Assembly: GCF_016765675.1 (NCBI RefSeq)
Contig: NZ_JAESWB010000168.1
Coordinates: forward strand, 682,001 to 746,000
Source: Neobacillus paridis
GTDB taxonomy: Bacteria > Bacillota > Bacilli > Bacillales > Cytobacillaceae
Length of the DNA: 64,000 nt
Reading direction: 5' to 3'
Both the position numbers and the translations under genes were made by a program. Of this stretch, positions 8,945-19,072 are shown one piece after another. Position 1 is the stretch's first letter. Each line of letters begins with the position of its first letter. Under the pieces are notes generated by a model. That model was not told where the DNA came from, did no database searches, and worked only from the letters and a program-made list of their open reading frames with translations.

Positions 8945-9661
8945 ATGACAATGACCGTAACGTATGACAATTGGCAGCAAATTTCGAGTACTTTTCCTTA
9001 TGATAATGAAACAAAAGGAGCGCTTTCCGTTTTGCAATGGGCTTACAGCACCTATTCAGAAACCGAAATTGTTTACGCCTCAAGTTTCGGGGCAGAGGCA
9101 ATGGTCTTAATTGATTTGATCCAACAAATAAGACCTGATGCCCGGGTCGTGTTTCTGGATACCAGCTTGCATTTCCTTGAAACATATGAAGTCATCGACA
9201 AAATCGAATCCCGCTTTCCGCTGTTAAGAATCGAGCGAAAACATCCCGCCTTAACGCTTGAGGAACAGGCGGCGCAATTCGGGTCGGCACTGTGGAAAAG
9301 GAACCCGAATAAATGCTGTGAACTTCGCAAGGTGATTCCGTTAAGGGAAACACTGACAACGAAACAAGCATGGATTTCCGGTCTGCGCCGTGAACAATCA
9401 CCGACTAGAGCAAATACAGAATTTATCAACAAGGATGAAAAATTTAAAAATATCAAGATTTGTCCGTTAATTCATTGGACATGGGACGATGTCTGGTCCT
9501 ATATCCGGAACAGGGATCTCCCTTATAACCAACTGCATGACGAAAAATATCCGAGCATTGGCTGTTTTCCTTGTACCCGGCCAGTTCTCGAGGATGGAAA
9601 TTCACGGGCAGGACGCTGGGCCGGCATGGGTAAAACGGAGTGTGGCCTGCACAGCCGCTAA
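8945..9661 (+). CDS. cysH: Adenylyl-sulfate (APS/PAPS) reductase CysH
   Basis: Reduces activated sulfate to sulfite with thioredoxin. The 238 residues contain the paired cysteines C124-C125 (NKCCELRK) and C207/C210 (GCFPCTRP) that bind a 4Fe-4S cluster in the APS-reducing type, plus the C-terminal ECGLHSR with the catalytic cysteine. The substrate region [12 protein letters not shown] is intact. ATG at 8945 follows AAGGAGG at good spacing. It heads a same-strand cluster with cysP, sat, cysC, sumT, sirB, cysJ and cysI, as in Bacillus. Confidence 0.95.
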   Translation: MTMTVTYDNWQQISSTFPYDNETKGALSVLQWAYSTYSETEIVYASSFGAEAMVLIDLIQQIRPDARVVFLDTSLHFLETYEVIDKIESRFPLLRIERKHPALTLEEQAAQFGSALWKRNPNKCCELRKVIPLRETLTTKQAWISGLRREQSPTRANTEFINKDEKFKNIKICPLIHWTWDDVWSYIRNRDLPYNQLHDEKYPSIGCFPCTRPVLEDGNSRAGRWAGMGKTECGLHSR

Positions 9662-9674
9662 GGGGGACATGATA

Positions 9675-10727
9675 ATGCTTTCCATTATCGCTGTTATGAT
9701 TGGATTATTTTTCGCGACAAATATTGGTGGAAGCGGTGCAGCGGCTTCAATGGGAATTGCCTATGGCTCCGGTGCCGTCAAAAAAGGTCTCGCTTTATTG
9801 CTTTGCAGTCTCGCTGTTTTCCTTGGCGCCTGGTTTGGCGGCGGGGAGGTGGTCAAGACAATCGGCAGCGGCATCGTCCCAACAAGCACATTTACGGTTC
9901 CGATCGCCTTGATTGTACTGACATCTGCGGCATTGGCGTTATTTTTGGCCAATATTTTCGGCATCCCGCTCTCAACGAGTGAGGTGGCCGTCGGTGCGGT
10001 CGTTGGTGCCGGCATCGTTTACCAGTCTGTTTATGTAGAGAACCTGCTGTGGATTATGTTGTTCTGGCTGCTGACACCATTGACCGCGTTTTTAATTGCG
10101 ATTGCCGCTTCTTATCTGATAAAAAGCAGATTGGTCCGCCGGTTGGTTTCCATTCCCAAAGCTGTACCAGTCCTAACATTACTAGTTGTCCTGATGGGGC
10201 TGTTTGAAGCATTTTCCGCGGGCATGAACAATGTCGCTAATGCCGTCGGACCATTAGTTGGAGCAGGAATTCTCTCCAAAAATAATGGTATTTTCTGGGG
10301 CGGACTGTTCGTGGCCATCGGCGTGATGCTGCTGGGGCAGCGCGTCCTGGAGACAAATGGTAAAAAAATTACCGCCCTTAAGCTTGAGGAAGGGTGTGTG
10401 ATCTCGGGAACAGGCGCAAGCATCGTGACCATCGCCTCGATTTTTGGCATCCCCGTCCCGCTGACGCAAATCACCACATCATCGATTATCGGAATCGGCT
10501 TTGCCAAGCACGGTAAAAGCGTGTTGAAAAAAGACATCGTCATCCAGCTGCTGACAGTCTGGCTCGTGTCGCCAGTTTTATCAATGGTGCTGTCATACCT
10601 TTTCATTCAACTGGTGATAGAACACAATGGTTACCCGGTTGTGGCGATGACCGGCGTACTGATTTCCGTTTTCGGTGTGCTGTCCTTGATAAAACGGACA
10701 AAACATGTGAAAGAAGAGCTTTTTTGA
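9675..10727 (+). CDS. cysP: Sulfate permease CysP (PiT family)
   Basis: Membrane transporter of 350 residues, related to inorganic phosphate transporters but used for sulfate in Bacillus cysH operons. The N-terminus MLSIIAVMIGLFFATNIGGSG carries the family signature and is repeated in inverted topology later (FSAGMNNVANAVGPLVGAG). About ten hydrophobic helices are visible. ATG at 9675 is preferred because GGGGG lies 8 bases upstream; ATG at 9669 is too close. The frame is open further upstream inside cysH, but that part is only overlap. It lies 13 bases after cysH, clearly co-transcribed. Confidence 0.92.
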   Translation: MLSIIAVMIGLFFATNIGGSGAAASMGIAYGSGAVKKGLALLLCSLAVFLGAWFGGGEVVKTIGSGIVPTSTFTVPIALIVLTSAALALFLANIFGIPLSTSEVAVGAVVGAGIVYQSVYVENLLWIMLFWLLTPLTAFLIAIAASYLIKSRLVRRLVSIPKAVPVLTLLVVLMGLFEAFSAGMNNVANAVGPLVGAGILSKNNGIFWGGLFVAIGVMLLGQRVLETNGKKITALKLEEGCVISGTGASIVTIASIFGIPVPLTQITTSSIIGIGFAKHGKSVLKKDIVIQLLTVWLVSPVLSMVLSYLFIQLVIEHNGYPVVAMTGVLISVFGVLSLIKRTKHVKEELF

Positions 10728-10747
10728 AAACTAGCGAAGGCACGGTT

Positions 10748-10809
10748 CGCCGATAAAAGGCATCGAATCGCCGATAACTGCCTCCAATCCGCCGATAAGT
10801 CGCTGATAA
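10748..10809. repeat. Three CGCCGATAA cores at an exact 21-bp spacing plus a half-step copy
   Basis: CGCCGATAA starts at 10748, 10769 and 10790, 21 bp apart; a fourth, CGCTGATAA, starts at 10801, 11 bp on. It fills the gap between cysP and sat. The period matches the clusters at 1777 and 13387, but the core differs. Confidence 0.75.
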
Positions 10810-10842
10810 CTTCAATAATTTTTTAAGAAAGGTTTGATCATC

Positions 10843-11991
10843 ATGTCTTTTTTGCCAAAACCACATGGAGGGAAACTTATTAACGCGTATAATCCGAACT
10901 TTGATTACAGCAAAATCGAAAAAGAACTGGAAATTGATGCAATTGCTTTAAGTGATTTGGAGTTGATTGGTGTAGGCGTGTTCAGTCCGCTTACCGGATT
11001 TCTCGGAAAAACCGATTATGAATCGGTGGTGGACCGGATGAGGCTTACCGATGACACCATCTGGTCGATCCCGGTCACCTTGCCGGTTTCCCATGAAACG
11101 GCTGCCGCCTTGAACATCGGCGAAGAAATCAAATTAATTTTTCAAAACGAAGTATATGGCGTCATTAAAGTATCACAATGGTATGAACCGGATTTGGAAA
11201 AAGAAGCGCTGCAAGTTTATAAAACGAAGGAACTGGCCCACCCGGGAGTCAAACGCCTGTTTGAACGAGGCCCGGTTTACGTCGCGGGGGATGTCACGCT
11301 CGTCAAAAAACCGGAAAAGGGAGTATTTAGCGATGTCTGGTTCGAACCGAAGGAAACGCGGGCATTGTTTGCAGAAAAAGGCTGGAGGACCGTCGTCGGT
11401 TTTCAAACCCGCAACCCGATCCACCGGGCCCATGAATACATTCAAAAGGCGGCGCTGGAAACGGTTGACGGCTTGTTCGTCAATCCACTTGTCGGGGAAA
11501 CAAAGTCCGATGACATTCCGGCCGATGTCCGGCTGAAAAGCTATAAAGTGTTACTGGAAAACTATTATCCTGCCGATCGTGTCCAGCTTGGGGTGCATCC
11601 GGCCGCGATGCGTTATGCCGGGCCGCGGGAAGCGATTTTTCACGCCATCGCTCGGAAAAATTATGGCTGCACCCATTTTATTGTCGGCCGCGATCATGCC
11701 GGCGTTGGCAATTATTATGGATCGTATGACGCCCAATTGATTTTCCATGAATTTTCCATAGAGGAACTGGGCATCAAGCCATTGTTCTTTGAACACAGTT
11801 TTTATTGCACAAAATGCGAGGGAATGGCCTCGGACAAGACGTGCCCGCACGGCAAGGAAAACCGGGTGATCCTTTCCGGAACCAAGGTGAGGGAAATGCT
11901 GCGTGCAGGTGAGCTGCCGCCGCCGACGTTTAGCCGCAAAGAGGTCGTGGAAGTGCTGATTGAAGGTTTGAAACAGACTCAAACGGTGTAA
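10843..11991 (+). CDS. sat: Sulfate adenylyltransferase Sat
   Basis: ATP sulfurylase of 382 residues; it makes APS from ATP and sulfate. Active-site motifs [12 protein letters not shown] and [17 protein letters not shown] are intact, and the C-terminal zinc-type cysteines occur in [16 protein letters not shown]. The start ATG at 10843 ([12 protein letters not shown]) fits the family; a TTG at 10834 abuts the AAGAAAGG ribosome binding site. It lies downstream of cysP across the 21-bp repeat cluster and 12 bases before cysC. Confidence 0.95.
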   Translation: MSFLPKPHGGKLINAYNPNFDYSKIEKELEIDAIALSDLELIGVGVFSPLTGFLGKTDYESVVDRMRLTDDTIWSIPVTLPVSHETAAALNIGEEIKLIFQNEVYGVIKVSQWYEPDLEKEALQVYKTKELAHPGVKRLFERGPVYVAGDVTLVKKPEKGVFSDVWFEPKETRALFAEKGWRTVVGFQTRNPIHRAHEYIQKAALETVDGLFVNPLVGETKSDDIPADVRLKSYKVLLENYYPADRVQLGVHPAAMRYAGPREAIFHAIARKNYGCTHFIVGRDHAGVGNYYGSYDAQLIFHEFSIEELGIKPLFFEHSFYCTKCEGMASDKTCPHGKENRVILSGTKVREMLRAGELPPPTFSRKEVVEVLIEGLKQTQTV

Positions 11992-12003
11992 GGGGGAAGA
12001 ACA

Positions 12004-12603
12004 ATGGGCAAAGCAACAAATATTGTCTGGCACAAAGCGGCCGTTACTAAACAGGATCGGCAGCTGCAAAATGGCCACGGGAGCTGCGTGCTTTGGTTTA
12101 CCGGCCTTTCCGGTTCGGGGAAATCAACATTGGCCAACGCTGTTTCAGCTGAGTTATACCGCAGGGGAATGAATGAATATGTCCTCGATGGCGATAATAT
12201 CCGCCATGGGTTGAATCGTGACCTCGGCTTTTCTGAGGCCGACCGTACGGAAAATATAAGGAGAATTGGCGAAGTCGCAAAGCTGTTTGTTGACAGCGGT
12301 ATGATTGTAGCAACTGCCTTCATATCTCCGTTCCGCTCTGACCGTGACCAGGTGCGGGCATTGTTCGAAGAAGGGGATTTTATCGAGGTTTTCGTTGATT
12401 GTCCACTGGCAGAATGCGAGCGCCGTGATCCAAAGCAATTGTATGCCAAGGCGCGGCGCGGTGAAATTAAGGATTTTACCGGAATTGACTCCCCTTACGA
12501 ACCACCGGTACAGCCGGAAATTACCATTCATACCGACCTTTTGTCCGTGGAAAAAGCGGTGGAACAAATATTTGTCTATCTTTATCGGAAAAACATTATT
12601 TAG
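12004..12603 (+). CDS. cysC: Adenylylsulfate kinase CysC
   Basis: Phosphorylates APS to PAPS. The 199 residues contain the P-loop GLSGSGKSTLAN, DGDNIRHGLNRDLGFS for APS binding and FISPFRSDRDQVR. Ribosome binding site AAGGGGGAAGA precedes ATG at 12004. Between sat and sumT in the same operon. Confidence 0.95.
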   Translation: MGKATNIVWHKAAVTKQDRQLQNGHGSCVLWFTGLSGSGKSTLANAVSAELYRRGMNEYVLDGDNIRHGLNRDLGFSEADRTENIRRIGEVAKLFVDSGMIVATAFISPFRSDRDQVRALFEEGDFIEVFVDCPLAECERRDPKQLYAKARRGEIKDFTGIDSPYEPPVQPEITIHTDLLSVEKAVEQIFVYLYRKNII

Positions 12604-12633
12604 TTTTTTCATAGAAAAGGAGGAGATCTGGCG

Positions 12634-13404
12634 ATGGCCGGAAAGGTTTATTTAGTAGGGGCGGGTCCGGGGGATCCGGACTTGATCACCGTAAAAGGCT
12701 TGCGCTGTATCCAGCAGTCCGATGTCATCCTTTATGACAGGTTGGTCAATCCGGAGTTATTGAAGCATGCCAAGGAAGGGGCGCAGCTTGTGTACTGTGG
12801 CAAGCTGCCGCATTACCATACGATGAAGCAGGAGACGATCAGCCGCTTTTTGGTAAAGTATGCGAAAAAGGGTTATCAGGTCGTCCGGCTCAAAGGGGGA
12901 GATCCTTTTGTCTTCGGGCGCGGCGGCGAGGAGGCGGAGGAATGCTTTCGGCACGATGTTCCGTTTGAAATCGTTCCGGGCATTACCGCAGGAATTGCCG
13001 CTTCCGCCTATGCCGGGATACCAGTCACACACCGGACATTGAGCAAGAGCTTTGCTATTATTACCGGACACCAGGCCGGTGATGAAGCGGCGGAACACCA
13101 GTGGTCACACCTCGCCAACGCAGTTGATACGATTTGTGTTTATATGGGGGTTACCCATCTTTCCACAGTTGTAAACAAATTGATCCAATCTGGAAAGGCA
13201 CCGCAAACACCGATTGCCTTGATTCACTGGGGAACATTACGAGGCCAGCGCACCGTAGTTGGAACGTTGGAAACGATTGAGGTGCTGGTGCGGGAGGCAA
13301 AAATTACAAACCCGAGCATGATTGTCATCGGCGAGGTCGTCACTTTAAATGAAAAATTAAACTGGTTTGAGGAAGAAAATAAAGCTTTGCAGATATATGG
13401 TTAA
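12634..13404 (+). CDS. sumT: Uroporphyrinogen-III C-methyltransferase SumT (YlnD-like)
   Basis: SAM-dependent enzyme that converts uroporphyrinogen III to precorrin-2, the first step of siroheme synthesis. The 256 residues have VGAGPGDPDLITVKG at the start, the RLKGGDPFVFGRGGEE motif and VPGITAGIAASAYAGIP, all diagnostic of this family. A stand-alone methyltransferase, as in Bacillus, with SirC and SirB supplying the later steps. AGGAGG lies upstream of ATG 12634. Confidence 0.95.
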   Translation: MAGKVYLVGAGPGDPDLITVKGLRCIQQSDVILYDRLVNPELLKHAKEGAQLVYCGKLPHYHTMKQETISRFLVKYAKKGYQVVRLKGGDPFVFGRGGEEAEECFRHDVPFEIVPGITAGIAASAYAGIPVTHRTLSKSFAIITGHQAGDEAAEHQWSHLANAVDTICVYMGVTHLSTVVNKLIQSGKAPQTPIALIHWGTLRGQRTVVGTLETIEVLVREAKITNPSMIVIGEVVTLNEKLNWFEEENKALQIYG

Positions 13405-13478
13405 ATTTGCAGATCTGAAGACTACTTCTGCAGATATTCCTCGCAAAATTGCAGATATAGTATGAAAAACGGCAGATA
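13387..13478. repeat. GCAGATA cores at a 21-bp spacing between sumT and sirB
   Basis: The core (T/C)(T/G)GCAGAT(A/C) starts at 13407, 13428, 13449 and 13470, exactly 21 bp apart; a further copy at 13387 lies 20 bp before and inside the sumT end. Intervening bases are not conserved. Same period as the clusters at 1777 and 10748. Confidence 0.75.
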
Positions 13479-13532
13479 AAGTGATTCCAGTGAGTGAATC
13501 TTCGCAGTCAAGAACGGAAAGGGACTTTTTAA

Positions 13533-14294
13533 ATGAAAGCAATTCTTTATATTGGCCATGGAACTCGCTCGAAAACAGGGGTTCAGGAAATAACAGCCTT
13601 TTTGGAAAGAGTCATCAAGCGGTTGGATGCGCCAATTCAGGAAATCAGTTTCCTAGAACTGACGGAACCGTCGATAGAAGAGGGATTTAGACGATGTGTG
13701 GAAAAGGGTGCGAGTGAAATAACCGTTGTGCCGCTGTTTTTATTGGCAGCAGGTCATATTAAACAAGATATTCCGTTCGCCCTGGCATCATTATGTGAAA
13801 GGTACCCTTTTGTTCACGTCGCAGTAATGAATCCTTTTGGCATCCAGGGGAGAATTATGGATGCTGTGGCCGAGCTGGTTCGGACGAGCGCAGGAAACGT
13901 TAGGCCGACAGACCGCCTGTTGCTGGTCGGGAGGGGCAGTAGCGACCCGGGAATTCAGGCTGATTTTTCCAAAATACGTGAAGGCCTTAGAGAGCGGCTT
14001 GGAATGAAAGCTGTTTCTGTTTGTTATTTAGCTGCCGCCCAGCCATGTCTGCAGGAAGGCCTCGATACCATTTTGGAAAAAGCTGCCGGCACCGTTATGG
14101 TTGTTCCTTATTTATTATTTCCCGGTCTCCTAAGTGCAGAGGTAAACCTTGAGGTGCAAAAACGGGTAAAACAAGGGAGACAAATCCTTGTCACAGAACC
14201 GTTGTGCCATCATCGAGTAATTGAAGATGTGGTTGTGGAACGGGCTGCTGGTTTTAGAGTGTCCCAAGCCGTCTTAAGGGAAGGAAAAAATTAG
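13533..14294 (+). CDS. sirB: Sirohydrochlorin ferrochelatase SirB (CbiX family)
   Basis: Inserts iron into sirohydrochlorin to finish siroheme. The 253 residues begin MKAILYIGHGTRSKTG, with the metal-binding histidine in GHGT, and show two CbiX-like halves (VPLFLLAAGHIKQDIP, then LLVGRGSSDPG and VVPYLLFPGLL). The product is the cofactor of CysI encoded two genes downstream. Ribosome binding site AAAGGGA precedes ATG 13533. Confidence 0.92.
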   Translation: MKAILYIGHGTRSKTGVQEITAFLERVIKRLDAPIQEISFLELTEPSIEEGFRRCVEKGASEITVVPLFLLAAGHIKQDIPFALASLCERYPFVHVAVMNPFGIQGRIMDAVAELVRTSAGNVRPTDRLLLVGRGSSDPGIQADFSKIREGLRERLGMKAVSVCYLAAAQPCLQEGLDTILEKAAGTVMVVPYLLFPGLLSAEVNLEVQKRVKQGRQILVTEPLCHHRVIEDVVVERAAGFRVSQAVLREGKN

Positions 14295-14316
14295 ATCAAA
14301 TGTGAGGTGGATTTCT

Positions 14317-16137
14317 TTGCAGCAACTGCAAGTATTAAACAGTCCGTTTTCTTCGGAGCAGGCAGAGCTCCTTAATTGTTTGCTGCCAACATTAACCGAT
14401 TCACAAAAAATGTGGTTAAGCGGTTATTTGGCGGCGGGCATTCAGCCGGCGTTCATTCCGGGAAATTCGATACAGGAAGCAGTCCAACCGCAGCTTGCCA
14501 AACAAGCAGCGTCAAAGGAAGTCACGATTTTGTACGGTTCACAGTCGGGAAATGCGCGCGGCTTGGCAAAAAATGTGGAAAAGGCACTCGAGGCAAACGG
14601 ATTTCAAGCAGCTGTATCAGTGATGAGTGATTTTAAACTCAATCAACTTAAAAAAGTGCGAAACCTGCTCATCATTGTCAGCACGCATGGGGAAGGAGAT
14701 CCGCCGGATAATGCGCTGACATTCCATGAATTGATCCATAGTAAACGAGCACCCAAACTTGACGAACTCCACTTTTCTGTTTTGGCACTTGGCGACAGTT
14801 CTTATGAATTTTTCTGTCAAACGGGAAAGGATTTTGACAAACGGTTAGAAGAACTGGGGGGAACCCGGCTGTATCCGCGCTTTGATTGTGATGTTGATTA
14901 TGATGAACCAGCGGCTGAATGGCTACAGGGGGTAATGGGAAGTTTAATTGAATCGTCCCAAACTCAATCTTCCAGCGTATCGCCGGCTGCCTCACAGCAG
15001 CAGGCGGAATCCGTCTATTCAAGATCCAATCCTTTTAAAGCGGAAATTTTAGAAAATATCAATCTGAATGGAAGAGGTTCCAACAAGGAAACCCGCCACT
15101 TGGAAATATCGCTGGAGGGCTCTGGATTAACCTTTGAACCGGGCGACAGCTTGGGCATTTATCCGGAAAATGATCCTGCACTTGTGGATCTGCTTCTCCA
15201 TGAGCTGCCGTGGAAACCGGAAGAACCCGTGACAGTGAAGCCGGGGGATGTCCGCCCATTGGAGAATGCCTTGCTTTCATTCTATGAAATTACCATTTTA
15301 ACCAAACCGCTGCTGGAAAAGATCAACAAGCTTTCAAGCAATGAGAAACTACAAAGGCTTTTGGCACCGGGTCAGGCGGAAAAAGTTAGAGAATATATAA
15401 AGGGCCGGGATTTACTAGACTTGATCCGCGATTTTGGTCCATGGGGTACCTCAGCACAAGAGTTTGTTTCCGTGCTCCGAAAAATTCCGGCCCGGCTCTA
15501 TTCCATTGCCAGCAGTTTAACAGCGAACCCCGATGAAGTGCATGTCACGATTGGTGCCGTGCGCTATAAAGCAAATGGGCGCAAGCGAAACGGGGTATGT
15601 TCCATCTTTGCGGCCGAGCGTCTGCAGGCAGGGGATACGATTCCAGTTTTCATCCAGCATAATGAAAACTTTAAGCTGCCACAAAATCCGGATAGTCCGA
15701 TTATCATGGTTGGTCCAGGAACTGGCGTCGCACCATTCCGTTCCTTTATGCAGGAGCGGGAAGAACTCGGAGCACACGGAAAATCCTGGCTGTTCTTCGG
15801 CGATCAGCATTTCACGACGGACTTTCTTTACCAGACGGAGTGGCAAAAATGGCTGAAACAGGGTGTCCTGACGAGGATGGATGTTGCTTTTTCAAGAGAT
15901 CAGGAAGAAAAGGTGTACGTACAACATCGCATGCTCGAACATGGGAAAGAATTGTTCCAATGGCTGGAAGAAGGCGCTTATTTTTACGTTTGCGGCGCTG
16001 AGAAAAACATGGCTCACGACGTTCATCTAACATTGCTGGAGATTATTGAACAAGAAGCAGGTCTGACACGTAAGCAGGCGGAGGAATACGTAGCCAATCT
16101 GCAGCAGCAGAAACGCTATCAGCGGGATGTATATTAA
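14317..16137 (+). CDS. cysJ: Sulfite reductase flavoprotein subunit CysJ
   Basis: NADPH-dependent electron donor for CysI. From TTG at 14317 it has 606 residues, the family length. Domains in order: flavodoxin-like FMN domain ([29 protein letters not shown]), FAD-binding region (ARLYSIASS) and NADPH-binding region ([33 protein letters not shown]). TTG 14317 ([11 protein letters not shown]) matches the family start and has GAGGTGG upstream; a GTG at 14302 would lie inside that ribosome binding site. Followed after 50 bases by cysI. Confidence 0.95.
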   Translation: MQQLQVLNSPFSSEQAELLNCLLPTLTDSQKMWLSGYLAAGIQPAFIPGNSIQEAVQPQLAKQAASKEVTILYGSQSGNARGLAKNVEKALEANGFQAAVSVMSDFKLNQLKKVRNLLIIVSTHGEGDPPDNALTFHELIHSKRAPKLDELHFSVLALGDSSYEFFCQTGKDFDKRLEELGGTRLYPRFDCDVDYDEPAAEWLQGVMGSLIESSQTQSSSVSPAASQQQAESVYSRSNPFKAEILENINLNGRGSNKETRHLEISLEGSGLTFEPGDSLGIYPENDPALVDLLLHELPWKPEEPVTVKPGDVRPLENALLSFYEITILTKPLLEKINKLSSNEKLQRLLAPGQAEKVREYIKGRDLLDLIRDFGPWGTSAQEFVSVLRKIPARLYSIASSLTANPDEVHVTIGAVRYKANGRKRNGVCSIFAAERLQAGDTIPVFIQHNENFKLPQNPDSPIIMVGPGTGVAPFRSFMQEREELGAHGKSWLFFGDQHFTTDFLYQTEWQKWLKQGVLTRMDVAFSRDQEEKVYVQHRMLEHGKELFQWLEEGAYFYVCGAEKNMAHDVHLTLLEIIEQEAGLTRKQAEEYVANLQQQKRYQRDVY

Positions 16138-16187
16138 TAGAAAAAAAGATTTACAGTCGCAAAAATTTTGAAAGGGGTCTTTTCAAC

Positions 16188-17909
16188 ATGGTTTTAAAGC
16201 CAATTTTAGCAGCACCGGACGGTCCGCCGAGCGATGTGGAACGCATCAAGGAAGAAAGCGTTTATTTGCGCGGCACACTGAAAGAGTCGATGCAGGATCG
16301 TCTCAGTGCCGGCATCAATGAAGATGATAACCGCCTGATGAAGTTCCACGGCAGTTATCTCCAAGATAACCGCGATCTTCGAAACGAGCGGCAAAAGCAA
16401 AAACTTGAGCCTGCCTATGGCTTCATGCTGCGTGTCCGGGCTCCGGGCGGTGTCGTTACATCCGAACAGTGGCTGGTTTTGGAGGATCTGGCCGAAAGAT
16501 ATGCCCACGGAGCATTAAAACTGACCACTCGGCAATCCTTCCAAATGCATGGAATTCTAAAATGGAATACGAAGACAACGATCCAGGAAATAAATAAAAC
16601 GTTGCTTAACACGCTGGCAGCCTGCGGCGATGTCAATCGAAACGTCATGTGCAATCCTAATCCATACCAGTCGGAAATCCACTCCGCGGTATATGGATAC
16701 GCCAAAACATTAAGTGAATATTTATTGCCGCAGACCAGAGCCTATCATGAAATCTGGCTGGATGAGGAAAAAGTCGCCGGCACGCCTGATGTGGAGGAGG
16801 TTGAACCGATTTACGGTCCGCTTTATTTACCTCGCAAGTTCAAGATTGGCATTGCCGTGCCGCCATCAAATGATATTGATGTTTTTTCCCAGGATCTTGG
16901 CTTCATTGCCATCGTGGAAAATGGCAAGTTGACTGGCTTCAACATTGCTATTGGCGGCGGCATGGGCTTCACACATGGTGACAAGACGACCTATCCTCAA
17001 GTGGCGAAGGTAATTGGTTTTTGCCCGCCGGAAAAAATGGTCGAGGTGGCGGAAAAGACGATTACGATTCAGCGTGATTACGGCAACCGTTCGGTTCGGA
17101 AAAACGCACGGTTTAAATATACGATTGACCGCCTAGGGCTTGATGTGGTAAAAGCCGAATTGGAAAACCGCCTCGGATGGAAGCTGGACGAAGCGAAACC
17201 ATATCATTTTGAACACAATGGCGACCGGTATGGCTGGGTGGAAGGGGTTAATGGAAATTGGCATTTTACTTTATTTGTGGAAAATGGCCGCGTGAAGGAT
17301 TTTGCCCATTACAAACTAAAGACCGGCCTGCGGGAAATTGCCAAGGTTCATACAGGTGACTTCCGCTTAACGGCAAATCAAAACTTGATCATTGCCAATG
17401 TCCCAAGTGAAAATAAAGAACAGATTAGCGCGCTACTGGACGAATACAGGTTAACCGATGGTCGGTATCATTCTGCATTGCGCCGCAATTCGCTGGCTTG
17501 TGTGGCATTGCCAACCTGTGGCTTGGCCATGGCGGAAAGCCAGCGCTATTTACCGAGTTTAATCGATAAGATTGAAGAAATTCTTGATGAAAATGGTCTG
17601 CACGAAGAAGAAATCACGATTCGCATGACCGGCTGTCCAAACGGCTGTGCCCGTCCAGCTCTTGCGGAGATTGCTTTTATGGGGAAGGCTGTCGGAAAAT
17701 ATAATATGTATCTCGGTGGTGCGTTTGATGGCAGCCGCCTGAATAAAATGTATCGTGAAAATATCGGGGAAGAGGAAATTTTAAAGGAATTGCGGGTATT
17801 GTTGTCCCGCTATGCAAAAGAACGTCTCAATGGGGAACACTTTGGTGATTTTGTCATCCGTGCAGGAATTGTTAAAAATGTAACGGATGGAACGAATTTT
17901 CACGATTAA
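16188..17909 (+). CDS. cysI: Sulfite reductase hemoprotein CysI
   Basis: Carries out the six-electron reduction of sulfite to sulfide using siroheme and a 4Fe-4S cluster. The 573 residues include the substrate and siroheme arginine/lysine segment ([13 protein letters not shown]) and the cluster-binding cysteines in [14 protein letters not shown] and [11 protein letters not shown]. Length is normal for the family. AAAGGGG precedes ATG 16188. Last gene of the sulfate-assimilation operon. Confidence 0.96.
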   Translation: MVLKPILAAPDGPPSDVERIKEESVYLRGTLKESMQDRLSAGINEDDNRLMKFHGSYLQDNRDLRNERQKQKLEPAYGFMLRVRAPGGVVTSEQWLVLEDLAERYAHGALKLTTRQSFQMHGILKWNTKTTIQEINKTLLNTLAACGDVNRNVMCNPNPYQSEIHSAVYGYAKTLSEYLLPQTRAYHEIWLDEEKVAGTPDVEEVEPIYGPLYLPRKFKIGIAVPPSNDIDVFSQDLGFIAIVENGKLTGFNIAIGGGMGFTHGDKTTYPQVAKVIGFCPPEKMVEVAEKTITIQRDYGNRSVRKNARFKYTIDRLGLDVVKAELENRLGWKLDEAKPYHFEHNGDRYGWVEGVNGNWHFTLFVENGRVKDFAHYKLKTGLREIAKVHTGDFRLTANQNLIIANVPSENKEQISALLDEYRLTDGRYHSALRRNSLACVALPTCGLAMAESQRYLPSLIDKIEEILDENGLHEEEITIRMTGCPNGCARPALAEIAFMGKAVGKYNMYLGGAFDGSRLNKMYRENIGEEEILKELRVLLSRYAKERLNGEHFGDFVIRAGIVKNVTDGTNFHD

Positions 17910-17917
17910 TGGAGGTA

Positions 17918-17960
17918 GGTACGGGCACCACCAGATCATCGATGTTGGGGTGCCTGTACC
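17918..17960. terminator. Hairpin at the end of the cys operon
   Basis: GGTACGGGCACC (17918-17929) pairs with GGTGCCTGTACC (17949-17960), 11 of 12 bases. There is no long U tail, so termination may be weak or factor-dependent. The arm resembles GGTGCC-type sequences also seen near 6611 and 18953. Confidence 0.5.
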
Positions 17961-18015
17961 ATAGATCATGGGCGGATACCGAAGTTTAACTGTCAGGTAT
18001 CGGCTAACCTACAAC

Positions 18016-18831
18016 CTACACCTCACCCGGTTTTTTCATTTGCTGAAGCCGCTCCAATATCCTCCGTTTTCGATACAACATCATCCCGGTCTCAGCAACA
18101 TCGGCAATCGACGATTTATTGATAATAGAACCAAAAATCATCCCAGCAATCGGAACAAGCTGAAATAACTTTTTCCAGCCGAAATTATCGCGATAGGTTA
18201 TGACAACCTCGCGCCATCCCTGCAGCTGTGAAATCATTCGTTGATTCTTTTTCTCTGAAGCAAAATCAGTTAAATCCTCTAGTATGGCTTTTTTTCCGAC
18301 AACATCCGAAGAAGCAAATTGCAGGCATTTGACAATGAAGATGCGTTCCGCTTTTTCCTTCGGATCATAACCGTAGGATAAAGCGATTTCCTGTAAAACT
18401 TTAAGGGACAGGCTGAGTAGAACAGGAATATCGATGGCTAATGTGAAAATCCCGCCAAATCCGGTAGTAGCCCCTTGAACAGCGGCAAATTTTGTTCGTG
18501 AATTTTTTAGTTCTTCTGCGACTTCATCCATTTGGCTGAGTGGCAGCTGACCGACCTGTTCGAGGCTTATTATTTCGTTTTTAAGGTTGAATTTCTGAAA
18601 AACTGCTTTCTCGCTGATTAAATATTGACCACCTGTTTGGATATAACTCCCAAGTTCATCGATGGCCATTCCAATTTTGGCTTGAATAAACTTTGGTGTC
18701 AGCTTATCGAGCAAGGCAAAGGGAAGTCGTCCAATTTTTTCCCAGAACCACAGTCCTTTTTGGTCCTTTTCCCATTTTTCAATTTTCTCTAATTCCTGAT
18801 TTAAAAATTCCACTGATTCTGTTGTTGGCAA
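18016..18831 (-). CDS. EcsC family protein
   Basis: A 271-residue protein of the EcsC family. Typical segments are ATTGFGGIFTLAIDIPVLL followed by LSLKVLQEIALSYGYDP, and the C-terminal PIAGMIFGSIINKSSI. The two glycine-rich hydrophobic stretches suggest membrane association. Molecular function in this family is not known. The start is a TTG at 18831 with AAGGAG 10 bases upstream. It converges with cysI. Confidence 0.8.
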   Translation of the reverse strand: MPTTESVEFLNQELEKIEKWEKDQKGLWFWEKIGRLPFALLDKLTPKFIQAKIGMAIDELGSYIQTGGQYLISEKAVFQKFNLKNEIISLEQVGQLPLSQMDEVAEELKNSRTKFAAVQGATTGFGGIFTLAIDIPVLLSLSLKVLQEIALSYGYDPKEKAERIFIVKCLQFASSDVVGKKAILEDLTDFASEKKNQRMISQLQGWREVVITYRDNFGWKKLFQLVPIAGMIFGSIINKSSIADVAETGMMLYRKRRILERLQQMKKPGEV

Positions 18832-19072
18832 AACGATTCGACTCCTTCAACATTATTTCATTATTATACGGACAATCCTTCATCTGGTTTCATATTTAGC
18901 ATTAGTGTTGGTAAGATCATAACAATTCAATCAGAGATTTGTAATGGTTGCTGTCAGGCACCATTTTTTTATACAAAAAAATCGTGAAATGAATATTTTG
19001 TCCTAATTTTATTACCTATTAAATATACATGTATTGGGACAAGTATTTTACGAGAAAAGGGGAGAGGTCAAG

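Noticed and set aside
9489..9674. Extended N-terminus for CysP
   Set aside because: The extra frame lies entirely inside cysH and is hydrophilic; the family start and ribosome binding site support ATG 9675.
11551..12078. Long minus-strand open frame across sat and cysC
   Set aside because: It is the antisense shadow of two clearly coding genes; no ribosome binding site and no protein family.
10748..13478. Phased repeats as a CRISPR array
   Set aside because: The conserved cores are only 7-9 bases with a 21-bp period, far from CRISPR repeat and spacer sizes, and no cas genes are present.
17918..18963. GGTGCC/TGTCAGGCACC motifs as an operator series
   Set aside because: Similar fragments occur near 6611, 17918 and 18953, but they have no fixed spacing or position and resemble common Bacillaceae intergenic hairpin debris.
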